Numbered from the stretch's first letter, positions 35,810-46,033 are shown. The stretch: DNA of 64,000 nucleotides from Bacillus carboniphilus (GCF_020524035.2 NZ_CP129013.1:2159822-2223821), one strand, 5' to 3'. Notes: generated from the sequence alone by a model not told the origin. Numbers and translations: made by a program.

Positions 35810-37048
35810 TTATTGTATGAAATCAATTGGGTTAACAGGGTTACCATAGCCACCTACGTGAATTTCAAAGTGTAAATGTGGTCCAGTCGAATATCCCGTG
35901 CTTCCCATAATACCAATTGGTTGTCCTTTTGATACAGATTGACCTGCAGAAACCATCGGTGAATCTTTCATATGACCATACAGGGTTACATATTTTTGTC
36001 CTCCAATATTATGTGCAATTAACGCCCAATTTCCATATCCACCAGAATTCCAGCCAGCCTCGATCACGGTACCATCAGCTGCAGCGTATATCGCAACGTT
36101 AGAAGCACGTGAAGCAATGTCTACACCTTTATGCATTTTTCCCCATCTGTAGCCATATCCTGATGAAAGATAAGTAGCAGCTGATGGCCAAGTCCAGTCT
36201 CCACTCGAGATATTAGTTGCCATTGATAGAGTGGAACTACTGCTACTTGAACTAGATGAAGAGCTTGATGAACTAGAACCTTTCTTCGCTTTTACTCTAA
36301 CTGTTTCTGCTTTCATTGCCGCTTCTTGTTGTTTTAATATCTCTGCTTCGTTTTCTAGTTCATCAATATGACCATGCAAATCCTCTGCTTCTGTCTCAAT
36401 ATCTTTTAGAAGCGCATCTTTTTCTTTTTTCGTCGTCTCTAGTTCAGCTTTTAATTCATCTAATTCTTCTTTTTCAGCTGTAAGCTTTTCTAACTCAATT
36501 GTTAATTCCGTTTCTTTTTCTTCTAATAGTTTTTGGTCGGCCACGTGCTCTTCTAAAATACGCTCATCCTCTTCAAGGATCGTAGAAATCATACCCACAT
36601 TCGAGATAAAATCACTGAAGTTTTTAGAACCTAAAAGTACGTCGATATATTTGACAGCTCCGCCGCTATCTTGAATTGCAACAGCACGTTCTTTTAACAA
36701 TTCTTCTCGTTGTTCAATTCGTTCCTTTACTTCAACAATTTGTTTTTTTAGCTCTTCAATTTTTTTCTCTGCTTCTGCAATTTTTTCCTCAGTATCGCCA
36801 ATCTTAGCAGAAACCTCAATCATTTGATTATCGAGTTTTTCAATTTCAGCATTTAATTGTTTTTCTTTTTGTTCTAATTCAGCAAGTTCTGAATTTTTTT
36901 GATCTATATTGGATTCAATACTAGAACGTTCATTTTGAATATCTTTTAACGATGACGCAATCGCATCATTACTTAAAGGTATAAGGATGGCACTAGTTCC
37001 TAATAAAGTAGCTAAACTCAACGACATAATCTTATTAGATTTTTTCAT
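35810..37048 (-). CDS. Coiled-coil M23 peptidoglycan hydrolase linked to FtsEX
   Basis: A 412-aa secreted protein: signal peptide (KIMSLSLATLLGTSAIL), two long coiled coils (residues ~35-250), a run of about 15 Ser, and an M23 LytM domain with zinc motifs HKGVDIA and HLHFEIH plus YGHM. Architecture and position right after ftsEX match EnvC/PcsB-type hydrolases or their activators, which the FtsEX complex switches on through the coiled coil. All LytM metal ligands are present, so it is probably a catalytic endopeptidase and not an EnvC-like degenerate activator. The Ser run would be a flexible linker between coiled coil and catalytic domain. Confidence 0.88.
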   Translation of the reverse strand: MKKSNKIMSLSLATLLGTSAILIPLSNDAIASSLKDIQNERSSIESNIDQKNSELAELEQKEKQLNAEIEKLDNQMIEVSAKIGDTEEKIAEAEKKIEELKKQIVEVKERIEQREELLKERAVAIQDSGGAVKYIDVLLGSKNFSDFISNVGMISTILEEDERILEEHVADQKLLEEKETELTIELEKLTAEKEELDELKAELETTKKEKDALLKDIETEAEDLHGHIDELENEAEILKQQEAAMKAETVRVKAKKGSSSSSSSSSSSSSSSTLSMATNISSGDWTWPSAATYLSSGYGYRWGKMHKGVDIASRASNVAIYAAADGTVIEAGWNSGGYGNWALIAHNIGGQKYVTLYGHMKDSPMVSAGQSVSKGQPIGIMGSTGYSTGPHLHFEIHVGGYGNPVNPIDFIQ

Positions 37049-37173
37049 TGTTTTTCCCCTTTTCCCTATGTATTTAATACTGTAGGAAAACTAGTAGAGA
37101 GTATTTTGGTGAATTTCTCTATAGTCTTAATAACTTTAAACACTCTCTACTTTATTTCCTTCAATCTATCAAT

Positions 37174-38055
37174 CTATATTCTTAAAAACTTTCTAATGGA
37201 CATTAAACTTCCCCAAACACCAATTATGGAACCAATTAACATGATAATACCAGAAACTTGGAAAATAAATGGGTTATAAGGTAAGATCTCATAAAATGTT
37301 CCTGCCGTATAATTTGTCAACCATTGATAAACTTTATCATAAGAAGTTAACAATAAAACAACTGGGATGACAGAACCTAATAAACCAAGAAAGATTCCTT
37401 CCATTAAAAATGGCCAGCGTATGAACCAGTTGGTAGCCCCAACAAGCTTCATAATTTCAATTTCATGACGACGAGCAAAGATCGTAATCTTAATTGTATT
37501 TGAGATTAGAAACATCGCTGTAAAGAGCAACCCAATCACAAGCACACTCCCAACAATTCTTGCATTATCTGTAAAACCAAATAGCTTTTCAACGGTTTCT
37601 TCACCATATGTTACTTTAGATACATTTTCTAGTCCCTCTGCTTCTTTAGCTATCACACTAGTATCTTGAGGAACTTTTGGTTTTATAATATAGACATCTT
37701 TTAATGGGTTGTTTTGTTCATAAAAGTCAAAGGCATCACCCATCGTCTCTTGTAGTTGCTCAAGCTGTTCATCCTTTGATGAAAAAACAACAGAACTTAC
37801 TTTATCAATTTCTTGAAGCTCTGTTTTTAACTGTTCAATTTGTTCTTCGTCTGCTGCAGGATCAATTTGCACACTGACTTCAACCTGCTCTTCGACCTTT
37901 GACGCAACATGGTTTAAATTAAATATGACAACTAAAAAAGTTCCTACTAATAACAGTGTTACAGTAACGGCCGATATAGAAGCAAATGTCATCCATGCAT
38001 TTCTTCCTAAACTTTTGATCGACTCCTGAAAATGACGTAGAAGAGTACTAATCAT
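37174..38055 (-). CDS. ftsX: Cell division ABC transporter permease FtsX
   Basis: About 293 aa with four TM helices: one at the N-terminus (ASISAVTVTLLLVGTFLVVI), then a large extracellular loop (~residues 50-165), and three at the C-terminus, with the FtsX motif FARRHEIEIMKLVGATNWFIRWPFLMEG in pieces. The extracellular loop binds the coiled-coil hydrolase in known systems. The start MISTLLRHFQ at 38055 overlaps the ftsE stop; SD GAGGGGAG lies within ftsE. FtsX transmits ATP hydrolysis by FtsE to the wall hydrolase outside the cell. Confidence 0.92.
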   Translation of the reverse strand: MISTLLRHFQESIKSLGRNAWMTFASISAVTVTLLLVGTFLVVIFNLNHVASKVEEQVEVSVQIDPAADEEQIEQLKTELQEIDKVSSVVFSSKDEQLEQLQETMGDAFDFYEQNNPLKDVYIIKPKVPQDTSVIAKEAEGLENVSKVTYGEETVEKLFGFTDNARIVGSVLVIGLLFTAMFLISNTIKITIFARRHEIEIMKLVGATNWFIRWPFLMEGIFLGLLGSVIPVVLLLTSYDKVYQWLTNYTAGTFYEILPYNPFIFQVSGIIMLIGSIIGVWGSLMSIRKFLRI

Positions 38056-38734
38056 ATAAACCATACTCCCCTCTTGTCTCATCTCGAACAATCGTCCCAT
38101 CTTCAATCGCAATTACACGTTTTTTTAGCGTGTTCACAATCTCCTTATTATGGGTCGCCATCACAACGGTTGTTCCTCGATAATTTATATCTTGTAGTAA
38201 TCTCATAATCTCCCATGAAGTTGAGGGATCTAAGTTACCAGTCGGCTCATCACATATTAATACTGATGGATTGTTTACAATGGCCCGTGCAATCGACACC
38301 CTTTGCTGCTCTCCACCTGACAACTCACTTGGGTAAAATCTAGCTTTATGCTTTATTTGCACTAAGTCTAAAATATCTAGTACTTTTTTTCGTATACTCG
38401 CCTTCGATTCTCCAATAACTTCTAAAGCAAAGGCAACGTTTTCATAAGCTGTTAAATTAGGGAGTAATTTAAAGTCTTGAAAGACAACTCCTATTGACCT
38501 TCTTAAAAAAGGGACGTTTTTCTCTTTTATTTGTGAAAGGTTCTGTTTTTTTATCGTAATCTCACCTTTAGTGGGTTTGACTTCACGATAAATCATCTTT
38601 ATAAACGTCGATTTTCCAGCACCACTGGGTCCAACGATATAGACAAATTCACCAGAACGAATCGTAACGCTAAGGTCGCTAATGGCTAACACACCATTTT
38701 TATATTTTTTACTTACATTTTTCATTACTATCAT
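38048..38734 (-). CDS. ftsE: Cell division ABC transporter ATPase FtsE
   Basis: A 228-aa ABC ATPase with Walker A VGPSGAGKSTF, Q-loop VFQDFKLLP, signature LSGGEQQRVSIARA, Walker B VLICDEPTGNLD and H-loop ATHNKEIV. The C-terminal end overlaps ftsX by 8 bases. It forms the FtsEX complex that activates peptidoglycan hydrolysis during elongation or asymmetric division in sporulation. Start at 38734 with the family N-terminus MIVMKNVSKKYKNG. Confidence 0.95.
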   Translation of the reverse strand: MIVMKNVSKKYKNGVLAISDLSVTIRSGEFVYIVGPSGAGKSTFIKMIYREVKPTKGEITIKKQNLSQIKEKNVPFLRRSIGVVFQDFKLLPNLTAYENVAFALEVIGESKASIRKKVLDILDLVQIKHKARFYPSELSGGEQQRVSIARAIVNNPSVLICDEPTGNLDPSTSWEIMRLLQDINYRGTTVVMATHNKEIVNTLKKRVIAIEDGTIVRDETRGEYGLYD

Positions 38735-39166
38735 TGTTGATCACCTGAAGGATTAATTTTTAGAAGCTGTTCAAGAAGCCTATGATCTTTTTTATCGACT
38801 TGTTAAACAATCACTTTTAGGGATCGTATAAGATTTTTTAGCAAATACGAAACTTTTTTAATAACTCAATCGTCTATAGTATTTGATACCATTTGAAGCC
38901 TTTTCACAAAAACCATTATACCATCAAATTTCATCAAAAATAGACTTTTTCGTGTTACAATTTCATTTCATTTGTCGGTAAATATTGTTACATTGTTTGA
39001 CAATTCTATAGAACTCTCTAATTTTTCAACCTAGGTATAATGACCTTGTTATTTTCAAGAACATTGGACGTGACATATTTCGACAAATATCATAAGTAAT
39101 CATATCGTACTTTTAAACAAAATGGAAGGCTATCTGGATATCACGTTAAAATTTCAGTCATTTACC
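38735..39166. other. Intergenic region between ftsE and cccB
   Basis: About 430 A/T-rich bases upstream of ftsE. It must hold the ftsEX promoter, but no unambiguous -35/-10 pair is clear. No open frame or repeat stands out. Confidence 0.45.
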
Positions 39167-39213
39167 AAAAAAAAGAACACTCCATGAAACTTTCTCATTA
39201 AGTGTTCTTTTTC
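39167..39213 (-). terminator. Terminator of cccB
   Basis: AAAGAACACT / AGTGTTCTTT stem with a 19-base loop followed by TTTTTGG on the minus strand. Confidence 0.7.
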
Positions 39214-39216
39214 TCT

Positions 39217-39570
39217 TTATTTTTTTTCTGCTAACCATTTGGCTAAAGCCTCGGCTTCGGCATCTTCTACTATTCCACCTGGCATTGCCCCTTGTCCGTT
39301 CACAATAATGGCTTTAATTTCTTCCTCACTGTATTTAGAGCCAATTCCTTTTAACGTAGGACCTGATGCGCCTTCCAAGTTGTTACCGTGACAACCAAAA
39401 CAGGTTTGTTTATAAATTTCTTCTGCATCGGACACATCCACCGTATCTGAAGATGAATTTGTCGAATCACTTGATTCAGTACTTTCTTTACTCGAATCAT
39501 CACCATTACTTCCACAAGCGGATAACAATATAATCATTCCAATAAGGATTAAACTTAACATCTTTTTCAT
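39217..39570 (-). CDS. cccB: Cytochrome c-551 lipoprotein
   Basis: A 117-aa lipoprotein: lipobox LLSAC near residue 19, a Ser/Thr/Asp-rich linker (residues 22-48) and a class I cytochrome c domain with the haem motif CFGCHG and the distal Met in GAMPGGI. It is anchored to the outer face of the membrane and carries electrons in the respiratory chain. Its place between ftsEX and yvjA matches B. subtilis cccB. Confidence 0.93.
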   Translation of the reverse strand: MKKMLSLILIGMIILLSACGSNGDDSSKESTESSDSTNSSSDTVDVSDAEEIYKQTCFGCHGNNLEGASGPTLKGIGSKYSEEEIKAIIVNGQGAMPGGIVEDAEAEALAKWLAEKK

Positions 39571-39670
39571 GTTAAGACCCCCTCTTATAAATGGTCTCTC
39601 TTAAGAAGGTATTCAAATTTTGTCGCAATCAGAGCAAAGCTAAACACCTTCTACTGAAATTATATCGTAT

Positions 39671-40554
39671 CTACGTCCGTTTGAAACCTTCTCCGAACAC
39701 CTCATATGCGTCCATAACAACAACAAAAGCTGATGGGTCTATGCTTTTTACTAATTGTTTCAATTTCGTGAACTCTGTTTGGTCCACTACACACATTAAT
39801 ACTGACTTGTTAGAGTCAGTGAACCCCCCCCTTGCGCTTTCAGTTTCGTGACTCCACGATCAATTTCATTCAACAAAGCATGCCGTACCTCTTCTTCTTG
39901 GTTAGATATAATCATCGCCGTTTTCGAGCGACTGAATCCAATTTGAACGATATCGATGGTTTTTCCTGTAACATATAATCCTATAAGTGCATATAATCCA
40001 GCTTCAATTTCAAAAACAAACGCAGCTGATAAAACAATTAATCCATCGATAATAGCCACGCACGTCCCTAAAGTCAAACCTGTATACTTATGGATGATTT
40101 GAGCAACTAGATCAACTCCACCAGTAGAGGCATTCCCTCTAAAAACAAGTCCTAATCCTAATCCAACACCTATTCCACCAAAAAGAGCCCCTAGCAAAGG
40201 TGTTTCTGTCGCAGGTTGAATATCTTTCGTTACTATAACCACAAAAGGGAGAAATAACGTTCCTACTAGAGAACGAAATCCAAATTGTTTACCAAGAAAA
40301 AGAACACCTAAAAGAAAGAGTGGAATATTTAATGCCCATTGAACATAACCTGGCTCCCACCCGTATAGTTCTTCTAATATAATACTGATTCCACTAACGC
40401 CACCTGAAGCAACATTATTTGGTTGTAAAAACAAATTGAATGAAATGGCTACAATACTGGAACCGATAAGAATATAGATAATTTGAAAAACAAGCAGTAA
40501 CCATTTATCTTCTGGTTTATCCAGAAATGGCGTTTTTCTTTTATTTCTTTTCAT
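39671..40554 (-). CDS. yvjA: YvjA (YitT family) membrane protein, frameshifted
   Basis: About 293 aa. Five to six TM helices (IIYILIGSSIVAISFNLF, NIPLFLLGVLFLG, GALFGGIGVGLGLGLVF) come first, then a C-terminal DUF2179 ligand-binding-like domain. The frame ends early at a G8 run (C8 at 39824-39831); with six or nine G it continues GGFTDSNKSVLMCVVDQTEF to VMDAYEVFGEGFKRT, ending at 39671-39673. The normal YitT C-terminus is therefore encoded. G8 is the longest G-run noted in the window and could also be a true slippage site. Function unknown; the order cccB-yvjA-prfB is conserved. Confidence 0.85.
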
Positions 40555-40722
40555 TCATTATGTACCTCCGTCTATGCAAGTCCTCAAGCAGTATATCACC
40601 AACAACTTCATGGTGTAAATAACATTGGTATAACGCATTAATAGCTTAAAGAGGTTGTTCAAACCTCATAAAACACAACTGTTAGATTGTTATAGTTTTC
40701 TTCAAGATTGCGAAAATAAACC

Positions 40723-40755
40723 AAAAAACCTAGTTACCGTGTTATAGTAACTAGG
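40723..40755 (-). terminator. Terminator of prfB
   Basis: CCTAGTTAC / GTAACTAGG nine-base stem followed by TTTTTTGG on the minus strand. Confidence 0.8.
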
Positions 40756-40772
40756 CTTCTTTGTTTGATTCG

Positions 40773-41871
40773 TTAAATTCTTGAGCGAAGATAAGCATCT
40801 ATGAATGGATCAAGGTCTCCATCCATTACCGCTTGTGTATTGCCTATTTCTACATTTGTTCGATGATCTTTTACCATCGAATAAGGGTGGAAAACATAGG
40901 AACGAATCTGGCTTCCCCAGCCAATCTCTTTTTGCTCTCCTCTGATTTCATCTAACTCTTGTTGCTGCTCTTCAATTTTTCTTTGATAAAGCTTAGATTT
41001 TAATGTTTTCATCGCTTTTTCTCGGTTTTTTATTTGCGAGCGTTCTGTTTGACATGTAACCACGATATTGGTTGGCAAATGCGTGATCCGCACTGCTGAA
41101 TCAGTCGTATTAACGTGCTGACCTCCAGCTCCACTAGAACGATAGGTATCGATTTTTAAATCATCGGTACGAATATCGATCTCAATCTCTTCATTAAATT
41201 CAGGCATTACTTCACAAGAAACAAAGGAAGTGTGACGACGGCCTGAAGAGTCAAAAGGAGAAATACGAACTAGACGATGTACCCCTTTTTCAGCTTTTAA
41301 ATAACCATAGGCATTATGTCCTTTAAGAAGTAAAGTCACACTTTTAATCCCTGCTTCATCTCCAGGGAGATAATCCAGTGTCTCTACTTTAAAGCCTTTC
41401 TTCTCTCCCCATCGAGTATACATACGAAGAAGCATGGAACCCCAATCTTGGGACTCTGTCCCTCCTGCACCTGGGTGAAGCTCTAAAATAGCATTATTTT
41501 TATCATGAGGGTCACTTAACAATAATTCTAGCTCAAAGGCATTCATATCATTAGTTAAAGAAGTTAATTCCTCTTCTAATTCAGTTTGAAGATCTTCATC
41601 CTCTTCTTCTTTTAACAATTCTAACGAAACTTCTATGTTTTCATAGCGACTGTTTAAGTCATTAAATTGGTTGACTTGCTCCTTTAAACTGTTTGCCTCA
41701 TTTATGACTGTTTGAGCTGCGTTTTGATCATCCCAAAAGTCAGGTGCCGTCATATCATGGTCTAATTGTTCGATTCGTGTCTGTTTTGTTTCTAAGTCAA
41801 AGAGACCCCCTAAAGTCTTCTAGTCGTTTTTCCATTTTTTCTAATTCATTACGGATATCTGCTAATTCCAT
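40773..41871 (-). CDS. prfB: Peptide chain release factor 2 with programmed +1 frameshift
   Basis: RF2 terminates translation at UGA and UAA. Codons 1-24 run from ATG 41871 ([17 protein letters not shown]...) to a TGA at 41797-41799 within the classic slippery context AGGGGG TCT CTT TGA C. A +1 slip on CTT (41800-41802) gives [13 protein letters not shown] and the remaining ~326 codons. The internal Shine-Dalgarno-like AGGGGG stimulates shifting, so RF2 autoregulates its synthesis. GGQ is present in [14 protein letters not shown], and the anticodon-like tripeptide region is normal. This is a genuine recoding event, unlike the homopolymer breaks elsewhere here. Confidence 0.97.
41797..41812 (-). 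promoter_or_regulatory. prfB: prfB programmed frameshift site
   Basis: Minus-strand AGGGGGTCTCTTTGAC: SD-like AGGGGG, then CTT slippery codon and TGA stop followed by C, the canonical RF2 autoregulatory signal. Confidence 0.95.
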
Positions 41872-41936
41872 TATTACACCTCTATTATTTTTATACTAAA
41901 GGATCTTAGGTCTGAACCACTTAAAATAAAAGATAA

Positions 41937-41956
41937 CCGGACAGATGACTGTCCGG
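41937..41956 (-). terminator. Hairpin between secA and prfB
   Basis: Perfect CCGGACAG / CTGTCCGG stem with a four-base loop, followed by TTATCTTTTATTTT on the minus strand, right after the secA stop. It may terminate or attenuate secA-prfB readthrough. Confidence 0.75.
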
Positions 41957-41963
41957 AACATGA

Positions 41964-44468
41964 TCATTGACCATGACATTGTTTATATTTTTTCCCACTT
42001 CCACAAGGACAAGGATCGTTTCTACCTACCATCACTTTTTTTCGAACAGGTTGCTTTTTCGCCTTGTCCTCTCCATCTTTCGGCTGAACAGCCTCACCTT
42101 TAGCGACTTCTTGTCGTTCAAGATTCTTTTGTATTTGTGCTTTCATAATATACTTAGAAACGTCTTCTTGAATAGCCGCAACCATGTTTTCAAACATGGA
42201 GTACCCTTCCATTCGGTACTCTCGAAGTGGATCATTTTGACCATAGGCTCTTAAATGAATTCCTTGACGAAGCTGATCCATCGTATCAATATGTTCCATC
42301 CACTTAGAGTCTACTGCTCGAAGAACAACCACTCGTTCAAATTCCCGCATTTGTTCTTCCCCAAATGATTCTTCTTTCTCATCATAGGTATGTTTTACTT
42401 TTTCCCAAACTACTTCAACGATTTCATCAGGTTCTTTCCCTCGAACATCGTTTAATTGCAGAGCACCTTCAGATAGAAGATTAATGTTGAACCATTCAAC
42501 AAGTCCATCTAGGTTCCAGTCTTCAGGTAATTCTTCAGCCGTATACAGTCCGACTTTATTTTCAATCGTGCCATGAATCATCTCTTCAACGCTCTCTCGT
42601 AAGTTTTCTGAAGAAATGACATCAAAACGTTGTTTATAAATAATTTCCCTTTGCTCTCGTAACACATCATCATATTGCAAAAGTTGTTTACGAGCGTCAA
42701 AGTTATTGCCTTCCACACGTTTTTGAGCAGATTCGACAGCTTTAGAAACCATCTTACTTCGTATAGGTTGAGTATCATCCATTCCTAAACGATCCATCAT
42801 ATTCATCATGCTATCTGAACCAAATCGGCGCATGAGTTCATCTTCCATCGATAAATAAAATTGAGTGATACCAGGATCTCCTTGACGTCCAGAACGACCA
42901 CGAAGCTGATTATCAATCCTTCTTGATTCATGACGTTCAGTCCCAACAACAGCTAATCCACCAATTTCTTTTACACCTTCACCAAGCTTAATGTCAGTTC
43001 CACGACCGGCCATATTCGTTGCAATCGTAACTGCTCCTTTTTGACCTGCTTCTTCAATAATTTCTGCTTCACTTGCATGTTGTTTCGCATTTAAAACATG
43101 GTGTGGAATCTTACGTTTTTTTAATAACGTTGAAATTAGTTCTGATGTTTCAACAGCGACTGTACCGACAAGAACTGGCTGACCAAGATCATGCCTTTGA
43201 GCAATCTCTTCAACCACTGCATTGAACTTCCCTTCCATTGTCCTGTAAACTAAATCGGAACGATCATCTCGAACAATGGGTCTATTGGTGGGAATAGCAA
43301 CTACTTGCATATTATAAATATTACGGAATTCCTCTTCTTCCGTTTTTGCCGTACCCGTCATACCTGAAAGCTTTCCATACATTCTAAAATAGTTTTGGAA
43401 TGTAATTGTAGCTAAAGTCATACTTTCATTTTGAATGGTCAATCCTTCTTTTGCTTCTATCGCTTGGTGCAATCCGTCGCTATAGCGTCGACCTTTCATT
43501 AAACGACCTGTAAAGGAGTCAACAATGACGACTTCCTCTTCTTGAACGACATAATCAACATCCTTTTGCATAACAAACTGTGCCTTTAAAGCATTATTCA
43601 AATGATGATTAAGGGCAACATGTGATAGATCGAATAAATTTTCAATCCCGAAAGCTTTTTCCGCTTTTGTAATACCTTCTTCTGTTAATTGAACAGCTTT
43701 TGTTTTTTCATCAAATGAAAAGTCTTCTTCCTTATTTAAGGTGCGAATAAAAGCATTTGCTTGCAAATAAAGTTTCGTTGATTTCGCTGCTTGTCCAGAT
43801 ATGATAAGCGGTGTTCTCGCTTCATCAATTAAAATCGAGTCAACTTCATCGATAACGGCAAAGTGAAGAGGACGTTGAACCATTTGTTCTTTATAAAGAA
43901 CCATATTGTCACGTAAATAATCAAACCCTAGTTCATTATTAGTTGAATACGTGATATCAGCTGCATAGGCTTCTCTTTTGGCATCTTTATCAAGACCGTT
44001 AAAATTAAGGCCAACCGTTAATCCTAAATACTGAAATAGTTCCCCCATTTCTTCTGCATCACGCTTCGCTAAATAATCATTCACAGTCACAACGTGAACG
44101 CCTTTTTGAGTAAGCGCGTTTAAATAAACAGGCATGGTAGAAGTTAAAGTTTTACCTTCCCCTGTTTTCATCTCTGCAATATTACCATCATGAAGGGCCA
44201 TACCACCGATTAATTGAACACGGTAAGGATAAAGACCTAATACACGCTTTGCCGCTTCACGAACAACAGCAAAGGCTTCAAAAAGAATGTCATCAAGGGA
44301 TTCCCCTTTTTCAATTCGTTCCCGAAAATAAGGCGTTTTCTTCTGCAATTCAGAGTCAGAAAGACCTTCCATCTCTTTGGCAAATGCCTCAATCTTGTCT
44401 GCCATTTTTTCATATCGATTTAACGTACGCTTATTAAAATCAAACACTTTATTTAACATACCAAGCAT
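41964..44468 (-). CDS. secA: Preprotein translocase ATPase SecA
   Basis: An 834-aa motor that pushes preproteins through SecYEG. Visible are Walker A in [11 protein letters not shown], the [15 protein letters not shown] segment, [11 protein letters not shown] and the Q-motif region ([11 protein letters not shown]-like [11 protein letters not shown]). At the C-terminus a zinc site [14 protein letters not shown] serves SecB/membrane contacts. The length matches bacillar SecA1, and the [10 protein letters not shown] start follows GAGGAGCG. It is upstream of prfB as in B. subtilis. Confidence 0.97.
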   Translation of the reverse strand: MLGMLNKVFDFNKRTLNRYEKMADKIEAFAKEMEGLSDSELQKKTPYFRERIEKGESLDDILFEAFAVVREAAKRVLGLYPYRVQLIGGMALHDGNIAEMKTGEGKTLTSTMPVYLNALTQKGVHVVTVNDYLAKRDAEEMGELFQYLGLTVGLNFNGLDKDAKREAYAADITYSTNNELGFDYLRDNMVLYKEQMVQRPLHFAVIDEVDSILIDEARTPLIISGQAAKSTKLYLQANAFIRTLNKEEDFSFDEKTKAVQLTEEGITKAEKAFGIENLFDLSHVALNHHLNNALKAQFVMQKDVDYVVQEEEVVIVDSFTGRLMKGRRYSDGLHQAIEAKEGLTIQNESMTLATITFQNYFRMYGKLSGMTGTAKTEEEEFRNIYNMQVVAIPTNRPIVRDDRSDLVYRTMEGKFNAVVEEIAQRHDLGQPVLVGTVAVETSELISTLLKKRKIPHHVLNAKQHASEAEIIEEAGQKGAVTIATNMAGRGTDIKLGEGVKEIGGLAVVGTERHESRRIDNQLRGRSGRQGDPGITQFYLSMEDELMRRFGSDSMMNMMDRLGMDDTQPIRSKMVSKAVESAQKRVEGNNFDARKQLLQYDDVLREQREIIYKQRFDVISSENLRESVEEMIHGTIENKVGLYTAEELPEDWNLDGLVEWFNINLLSEGALQLNDVRGKEPDEIVEVVWEKVKHTYDEKEESFGEEQMREFERVVVLRAVDSKWMEHIDTMDQLRQGIHLRAYGQNDPLREYRMEGYSMFENMVAAIQEDVSKYIMKAQIQKNLERQEVAKGEAVQPKDGEDKAKKQPVRKKVMVGRNDPCPCGSGKKYKQCHGQ

Positions 44469-44536
44469 TGTAAACGCTCCTCTTTATGGTGCTAATATCA
44501 CTCTATTTTAAAAGATCTTTACCCTTAATTTTTTAA

Positions 44537-44757
44537 TAGTGTGTTCAAAAAGTAGAGGAAAAAAGGGCGCTGAAGAACGAGGCGGAGTAGCTTTGAGCAC
44601 TCACAGTGTATGTACAGTATGGTTCACGGGCTAAGAACGTCCCCATCCTAGGGACAACACCCGTGCTAGCCAATCCTGGCGTCGGAGTGTCGGAAAAGCA
44701 AACCAACAAAGTTATTCATCCGACATTTTTTTAGGACTTTTTGAACAACCTCTTAAA
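44537..44757. repeat. Divergent hairpin-rich intergenic repeat
   Basis: A ~220-bp unit between secA and the acetyltransferase gene. Short blocks ACGTCCCCATCCTAGGGACAAC, GCTAGCC and TGGCGTCGGAGTGTCGG recall the repeats at 33944 and 59690 but with other sequence between. Outer ends GTTCAAAAAG and CTTTTTGAAC are inverted repeats, which suggests a MITE-like unit. Confidence 0.5.
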
Positions 44758-44934
44758 GGAAAAGAATCTTTTTGAAAATAACAAAATTTCCATTACACTA
44801 ACCTACATTTTAACACTATTCAAATAAGAGGACAACATAGAATCATTTTAAAGAAACGTACATTTAAGAACACACAGCTTCTTCTATCTCTGCTATAATA
44901 AACAAATCTACTAAGTAAAGAAAGTTGTGATTGA

Positions 44935-45384
44935 ATGAGTAACCATAATGTAACGATTGTTGAATTAAACTCAGAGAACTGGTACGACTGCTGTCAATTA
45001 GACATATCAGTTGAACAAAAAGCTTTTATTGAATCAAATGCAGTCTCAATTGCTCAATCCAAATTTCAACCTACATTAAAACCGTATGCTATATACGACA
45101 ATGACCAAGTGGTAGGTTTCTTAATGTTTAACTCAGAAAAAGAAGAACTAGATGGCTACTGGATCTATAGAATTATGATTGATCAAAAATACCAAAACAA
45201 AGGTCTCGGAAAAATAGCAAGTCAACAGATGTTTGAGGAGATGAAAAATCTACTTAATGCAAATAAAATTATTGTAGGTTATCATCCCGAAAATTTAGGG
45301 GCACACCAATTATACAAAAGTTTAGGCTTTGTTGATGAGGGACATCGATTCGGTAAGGAAATGGCCGTTATAAAATATATTTAA
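44935..45384 (+). CDS. GNAT acetyltransferase, BltD/spermidine-acetyltransferase-like
   Basis: A 149-aa GNAT protein with motif A RIMIDQKYQNKGLGKIAS (acetyl-CoA P-loop QNKGLGK) and motif B GYHPENLGAHQLYKSLGFVDEGHR. The N-terminus (VTIVELNSENWYDCCQLDISVEQKAFIESN) resembles polyamine acetyltransferases such as BltD/PaiA. It likely transfers acetyl from acetyl-CoA to a polyamine or other small amine. Single plus-strand gene set between secA and hpf; it is not part of the conserved order and may be a lineage-specific insertion. The start ATG at 44935 has weak GTTGTG upstream. Confidence 0.8.
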   Translation: MSNHNVTIVELNSENWYDCCQLDISVEQKAFIESNAVSIAQSKFQPTLKPYAIYDNDQVVGFLMFNSEKEELDGYWIYRIMIDQKYQNKGLGKIASQQMFEEMKNLLNANKIIVGYHPENLGAHQLYKSLGFVDEGHRFGKEMAVIKYI

Positions 45385-45393
45385 TTTTGTAAA

Positions 45394-45422
45394 AACCCCT
45401 TGGACTAATAATCCAAGGGGTT
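45394..45422. terminator. Bidirectional terminator between converging genes
   Basis: Perfect AACCCCTTGGA / TCCAAGGGGTT stem with a seven-base loop between the acetyltransferase and hpf stops, flanked by A/T-rich DNA. Confidence 0.85.
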
Positions 45423-45433
45423 ACTTATTTAAA

Positions 45434-45988
45434 TTATTCAGTTGGTTCAATTAAACCGTACCTGCCATCTTTTCTTACATAAACAACATTTGTTTTGTTT
45501 GTTTCTGCGTTAGTGAAAACGAAGAAGTTGTGACCTAACATATTCATTTGTAGAATTGCTTCTTCACTATCCATTGGTTTTAAATTAAACCTTTTTGTAC
45601 GAACGACTTCCATTTTGTCGTCCTCTTCTTCCTTTACTCCACCATTTCCATTACTATTATTTAAAAAGAACTTTCCGTTCTCTTGATCTCGTAATTTACG
45701 GTTCACCTTCGTTTTATGCTTTCTAATTTGACGCTCAAGCTTATCCGTTACTAGGTCAACGGCTGCGTACATATCCGCATGATGTTCTTCAGCTCGAAGA
45801 ACAAGTTGTTTCATAGGAACCGTTACTTCCACCTTAGATTCCTTATCATTATAAAATTTCAAATTAACATTTGCATTCGCATTCAGTTCTTGATCAAAGT
45901 AACGCTCAAGCTTACCTATTTTCTTTTCTACATGCTCCTTTAAAGCTGGGGTTACCTCAATATTTTCTCCTCTGACGTTATAGTTCAT
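45434..45988 (-). CDS. hpf: Long-form ribosome hibernation-promoting factor
   Basis: A 184-aa protein: an N-terminal HPF/RaiA domain (NYNVRGENIEVTPALKEHV, ADMYAAVDLVTDKLERQI), a linker with Asn/Gly/Glu residues near 105-125, and a C-terminal dimerisation domain (VVRTKRFNLKPMDSEEAILQMNMLGHNFFVF). The long form drives 100S ribosome dimers in stationary phase and stress. It corresponds to YvyD, between secA and the fliDST genes in B. subtilis. SD AAAGGAGGAA precedes the ATG. Confidence 0.95.
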   Translation of the reverse strand: MNYNVRGENIEVTPALKEHVEKKIGKLERYFDQELNANANVNLKFYNDKESKVEVTVPMKQLVLRAEEHHADMYAAVDLVTDKLERQIRKHKTKVNRKLRDQENGKFFLNNSNGNGGVKEEEDDKMEVVRTKRFNLKPMDSEEAILQMNMLGHNFFVFTNAETNKTNVVYVRKDGRYGLIEPTE

Positions 45989-46033
45989 GTCTGTGTTCCT
46001 CCTTTATTAAGGATATGTAAACTTATTTCTATC

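Noticed and set aside
36241-36285. Poly-Ser run as a microsatellite or assembly artefact
   Set aside because: The codons are mixed Ser codons, the frame continues into an intact M23 domain, and Ser linkers are common in secreted hydrolases.
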